From contig JAPZRO010000019.1 in assembly GCA_027531395.1 (NCBI GenBank), forward strand, positions 1 to 38,338: a stretch of DNA of 38,338 bases, given 5' to 3'. Positions 35,606 through 38,338 of this stretch are shown one piece after another (positions within the stretch are counted from its first letter, which is position 1; the number at the start of each line of letters is the position of its first letter). The translations under genes and the position numbers were made by a program. This DNA comes from Porphyrobacter sp. Lineage in GTDB: Bacteria; Pseudomonadota; Alphaproteobacteria; Sphingomonadales; Sphingomonadaceae. The notes beneath the pieces are model-generated. The model did no database searches, had not been told where the DNA came from, and saw nothing but the letters and a program-made list of their open reading frames with translations.

Positions 35606-36256
35606 GTGATCACGGGAATCGCAGTGCCGTTCGAAGCGGCGATGGCGGCGTCTCTGGCAACGTTGCTCCTCGGCATCTTTGTCGGGCAGGAACGGGTGAG
35701 GCGCAGTCAGCAGGCTGCAGCCAATCCGCTCTCGGGCCTGTTTACGCCGGCCACTCTCGAAACAGCCGTGGAAGGCGCGAACCGTCGCTTCACCAGCCGC
35801 GTCGCAGGGCAGGCGGTGCTGCGCGGGCGGATCGACCAGATCGCGAGCCTGCGCACCGGCTGGGACGACCAGACCCGCGAGCAGGTGCTGGGGCAGATCG
35901 CGGCGGTGATGCAGGCCGGGGTCCGGCGCGACGACAGCTTCTCCCGGATCGAGGGCGACGGGTTCACCATCGTCATGCCGGGCGCCGACGAACGCGCGGC
36001 TGTTGGTGTGGCCGATCGTCTGCGACACGCTCTGGCCCAGATCAGACTGCCGCAATTCGGTGGCGAAAACCCCGTCACCGCCAGCTTCGGCGTCGCCGCC
36101 GGGCGGGCGGATGAAACCCGCGACAACCTTGTCGCGCGCGCCCGTGCCGCGCTGGAGGCTGCGCAGAAGGCGGGCAGCGATCATGTCGTGGCCGCCAGCG
36201 AGATCGAGGAAGTGATCTTCCTGCCTGCCCCGGAACAGTCGGCGGACGCCGCCTAG
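35606..36256 (+). CDS. Membrane-anchored GGDEF-like protein, degenerate active site
   Basis: 216 residues from GTG 35606 (AGGGGC upstream); an in-frame TTG at 35516 lies in the terminator stem and is unlikely. One membrane helix at about 8-27, then a GGDEF-fold domain. The signature is EGDGF (116-120) in place of GGDEF, so the first Gly and the catalytic Glu are both changed; the flanking FSRI and TIVMPGA fit the family. Diguanylate cyclase activity is therefore unlikely; nucleotide binding or a scaffold role is possible. No EAL or sensory domain. Confidence 0.78.
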   Translation: MITGIAVPFEAAMAASLATLLLGIFVGQERVRRSQQAAANPLSGLFTPATLETAVEGANRRFTSRVAGQAVLRGRIDQIASLRTGWDDQTREQVLGQIAAVMQAGVRRDDSFSRIEGDGFTIVMPGADERAAVGVADRLRHALAQIRLPQFGGENPVTASFGVAAGRADETRDNLVARARAALEAAQKAGSDHVVAASEIEEVIFLPAPEQSADAA

Positions 36257-36264
36257 TCCAAGGC

Positions 36265-36846
36265 TCAGGGTGCGACCCAGCGCCCTTCCCACGCTCCGCC
36301 CGTGCACGTGAACTGCGCACGGACATGGCCGGTATGGGCGAGGTAGAGCCAGTCGAGCGATTCGATGGTGATCAGCAGCACCGCAAAGTTCTCGCGCGCG
36401 GGGAGCAGCTGCGTGTCGTCCGGCTCCACCCCCTCGAATTCGGCCGGCAGGCCTGACGTGGCGACCGGCGAGGCCGCGCCCGGTCCGTCGCCGAGATAGC
36501 AGCGCCGCGCGAAATTGGAGCTTGCCGCCCAGGCCGCATCCGCCACTGGCCCGCTTGCCTCGATCCGCCCGTGCCCGCGCACCCGGATCTGGATCTTCGC
36601 GCCCTTGTCGTAGAACACCGCAGCAATGCGCGGATCGGCGGCAATGGCCTGCGCCTTGGGAGCACGGGTGTCGGTGTGCAGGCGCAGCGTCAGGCTCGCC
36701 GGATCGAAGGCCCGCAGCACCATCACCCGCGCATCGACATCGGCGGTGACGATCACCGGCGTGTGCATCGGCGACTTGCGATCGCGCGCGGCGCGGATCA
36801 GGCGGTTGGCGCAATCGGCGCGGATTTCGTCGAGCGTTTCGAACAT
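36265..36846 (-). CDS. Pyridoxamine 5'-phosphate oxidase-family flavoprotein
   Basis: 193 residues with the split-barrel FMN-binding fold. ARVMVLRAFD and LHTDTRAPKA match the FMN phosphate/ring contacts of PdxH-like proteins, and AVFYDKGAKIQIRVRG follows. The C-terminus WEGRWVAP resembles the dimerisation end of PNPOx but lacks the exact RLxP. It may be a PdxH paralogue or a general FMN reductase-like protein. Start MFETLDEIRAD at 36846; an upstream ATG at 36933 is not conserved-looking. It converges on the GGDEF-like gene with an 8-base gap. Confidence 0.82.
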   Translation of the reverse strand: MFETLDEIRADCANRLIRAARDRKSPMHTPVIVTADVDARVMVLRAFDPASLTLRLHTDTRAPKAQAIAADPRIAAVFYDKGAKIQIRVRGHGRIEASGPVADAAWAASSNFARRCYLGDGPGAASPVATSGLPAEFEGVEPDDTQLLPARENFAVLLITIESLDWLYLAHTGHVRAQFTCTGGAWEGRWVAP

Positions 36847-36903
36847 GGCTGACGCCTTTGGCCGCTCTCCGCCGCGCGTCAAGTCGGAGCACCTCTCGTT
36901 CAC

Positions 36904-36915
36904 ATTCGGCCGAAT
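36904..36915. promoter_or_regulatory. Palindrome between flavoprotein and RcnB-like gene
   Basis: ATTCGGCCGAAT is a perfect 12-bp palindrome in the divergent gap 36847-37021, itself nested between GTTCA (36898) and TGAAC (36921). It could be an operator for either gene; no regulator is identified. Confidence 0.3.
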
Positions 36916-37021
36916 TTTTCTGAACATCGGCAAAGCGGTTCATCCCTGCGACAGTCTGCGGGGCCTAATGCCGACTCATCAACAAGCCGCTTGTGGTGGG
37001 CGGGCGACACTGGAGGCATCC

Positions 37022-38185
37022 ATGACCAAGACCCTGACTGGCAGGGGCGGTGCGCTTTCGGCCCTCGCCCTCGTTCTCGCCCTCGCCGCTCCGCTTGCTC
37101 CCGCCGAGGCGCAGAGCCGCGGCGAACCGCGCGCCGAGCGGGTGCAGATGCGCACCGAGCGCGCGCAGCCCCGTGCCGAGCGCCCCGCGCCGCCGCCGCG
37201 TGCAGAACGCCCGGTTCGCGCCGAACGCCCCGCCCGCGCCGAAGCCCCCGTCCGTGCCGAACGTCCTGCTCGGGCCGAACGTCCCTCCCGTGCCGAGCGC
37301 GGACCCCAGGGTGACGGCTTCGGGGCCGATGTCATGCGCCGCGCACAGCGCGCTGGCGAACCCGATGCGCGCCCGGTCGAAATGCTGCGCGGCGATACGC
37401 CCGCGCGCCGCGCCGAGCAGGTCGACCGTCGCAGCGAGCGGCGGGCCGATGGGGTAGACCGCCGTAGCGAGCGCCGTGCCGAGACCGTCGAACGCCGCGG
37501 AGAGCGCCGCGCCGACGGGCTCGAATGGCGGGGCCGTGACCGCGCAGCCGAAGGCGTCGAACGCCGCACCGAGCGCCGCGCCGATGTGATCGAGCGTCGC
37601 GGGGACCGCCGTGCCGACCGGATCGAGGACCGCGGTGATCGCCGCGCCGACCGCATCGGCGACCGTGGCGACCGGGACGGGCGTGACTGGCGTGACGGAC
37701 GCCGCGATGGCGACTGGCGTGATGGCCGCCGGGATGGCGATTGGCGCGACGGTCGTCGTGACGGCGACTGGCGCGATGACCGGCGGGATGTCCGCCGCGA
37801 CCGGCGCAACTGGCGGCGCGATGACTGGCGCTGGAACTATGGCGGCTGGGCCGGATGGGACAACCGCGACTTCCGTCGCTGGGACCGGCGCTGGCGCGGC
37901 AGCCGCGACTATGACTGGTCGTTCTACCGCAACGCCAACCGCTACCACTATCGCCCGGGCCCGTACTACGCGCCCTATCGCAGCCACCGCTACAGCCGGC
38001 TGGACATCGGCTTCTTCCTCGACAGCCTGTTCTTCCAGCCGCGCTTCTTCATCAACGATCCGTGGGACTACCGCCTGCCGCCCGTCTACGGCCCCTATCG
38101 CTGGGTGCGCTACTATGACGACGTGGTGCTGGTGGATGTCTACACCGGCGAAGTGGTGGACGTGATCTACGACTTCTTCTGGTGA
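37022..38185 (+). CDS. Exported Arg-rich RcnB-family protein
   Basis: 387 residues from ATG 37022 with GGAGG before it. A signal peptide (about 1-31) is followed by roughly 240 residues of low-complexity Arg/Asp/Glu/Ala sequence, first RAER-type units, then RRADRIEDRG and four DWRDGRRDG-like units. A Trp/Tyr/Arg-rich section follows, and a C-terminal RcnB-like domain (about 349-387, DYRLPPVYGPYRWVRYYDD). RcnB of E. coli is a small periplasmic protein in Ni/Co homeostasis; this version is about three times longer. A role in metal or polyanion binding is inference. Confidence 0.82.
   Translation: MTKTLTGRGGALSALALVLALAAPLAPAEAQSRGEPRAERVQMRTERAQPRAERPAPPPRAERPVRAERPARAEAPVRAERPARAERPSRAERGPQGDGFGADVMRRAQRAGEPDARPVEMLRGDTPARRAEQVDRRSERRADGVDRRSERRAETVERRGERRADGLEWRGRDRAAEGVERRTERRADVIERRGDRRADRIEDRGDRRADRIGDRGDRDGRDWRDGRRDGDWRDGRRDGDWRDGRRDGDWRDDRRDVRRDRRNWRRDDWRWNYGGWAGWDNRDFRRWDRRWRGSRDYDWSFYRNANRYHYRPGPYYAPYRSHRYSRLDIGFFLDSLFFQPRFFINDPWDYRLPPVYGPYRWVRYYDDVVLVDVYTGEVVDVIYDFFW
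37685..37792 (+). repeat. 27-bp tandem repeat inside the RcnB-like gene
   Basis: Four consecutive 27-base units (37685, 37712, 37739, 37766) code for DWRDGRRDG three times and DWRDDRRDV once. Unit DNA differs mainly at third positions, so the repeat is old and held at the protein level. Confidence 0.85.
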
Positions 38186-38338
38186 TTGCCGGCGGGGGGG
38201 GGGGGGGGGGGTGTGGCCCCCCCCCCCCCCGGGGCCAACGCCCCCCCGCGGGGCCCCCCCCCCCGGCCCCCCCCCCCCACCCCCACCCCCCCCCCCGCGC
38301 CCCGGGGGCCCCGCCGGGGCGCCCCCCCCCCGCGCGGT
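38186..38338. other. Low-complexity G/C window end, probably artefact
   Basis: Directly after the RcnB-like stop the sequence turns into long runs of G and then C, with almost no A or T. This mirrors positions 1-136 and most likely reflects failing sequence quality. No terminator can be judged for the last gene. Confidence 0.75.

Noticed and set aside
37685..37792. Regular 27-base repeats resembling a CRISPR array
   Set aside because: Units are directly abutting with no spacers, keep a reading frame and lie inside the RcnB-like coding sequence; no cas genes are near.

Overview
The window is a 38.3-kb stretch of high-GC chromosomal DNA with dense, short-gapped gene packing. Gene content and order (rimP-nusA-rnpM-infB-rbfA, truB-rpsO-pnp, aroQ-accB-accC, a WalW-type deacetylase, an RcnB-like protein, a GTA-type holin) point to an alphaproteobacterium of the order Sphingomonadales, most likely an Erythrobacteraceae member. 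This assignment is inferred from gene content; no 16S gene is present. Both ends (about 1-136 and 38186-38338) are G/C homopolymer sequence that looks like sequencing or assembly noise.

Layout: (a) 161-13065, almost all on the minus strand, is the translation and RNA-metabolism block. It reads rimP, nusA, rnpM/ylxR, infB, a hotdog thioesterase, rbfA, then thymidine kinase, an M50 protease, truB, rpsO and pnp, ending in a clear intrinsic terminator, with a spermidine-synthase-like gene beyond it. A yceI gene on the plus strand interrupts the block. (b) 13231-14067 holds a PilZ protein and a small membrane protein. (c) 14137-19292 is the most interesting region: a phage-shock (psp) locus with pspF divergent from a long operon behind a near-consensus sigma-54 promoter. 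The operon encodes a 61-residue peptide, PspA, PspB, PspC, six further small membrane/coiled-coil proteins that look like PspB-type paralogues, and a final 58-residue membrane protein. Most of these genes overlap by 1-4 bases, so they are probably made as one translationally coupled set at the inner membrane.

(d) 19335-25141, plus strand: sufE, a CitE-like CoA-ester lyase, a GTA-type holin, aroQ-accB-accC (shikimate pathway and acetyl-CoA carboxylase) and a type II NADH dehydrogenase. (e) 25184-26037, minus strand: an Lrp/AsnC regulator overlapping a small lipoprotein gene. (f) 26339-29149: a histidine-kinase-like protein with a degraded catalytic domain, followed by a WalW/polysaccharide-deacetylase-like protein. 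(g) Two tRNA genes, Ile2(CAT) and Pro(TGG). (h) 29430-33704, minus strand: an exported M28 peptidase and an exported CHAT-domain protein. (i) 33820-38185: ettA, a degenerate GGDEF protein, a PNPOx-family flavoprotein (minus strand) and an Arg-rich RcnB-like exported protein.

No insertion sequence, CRISPR array, prophage or replication origin was seen. No internal gene-free stretch exceeds 300 bases; the largest are 26038-26338 up to the chosen kinase start (an AT-rich palindrome) and 23602-23830 (two hairpins).
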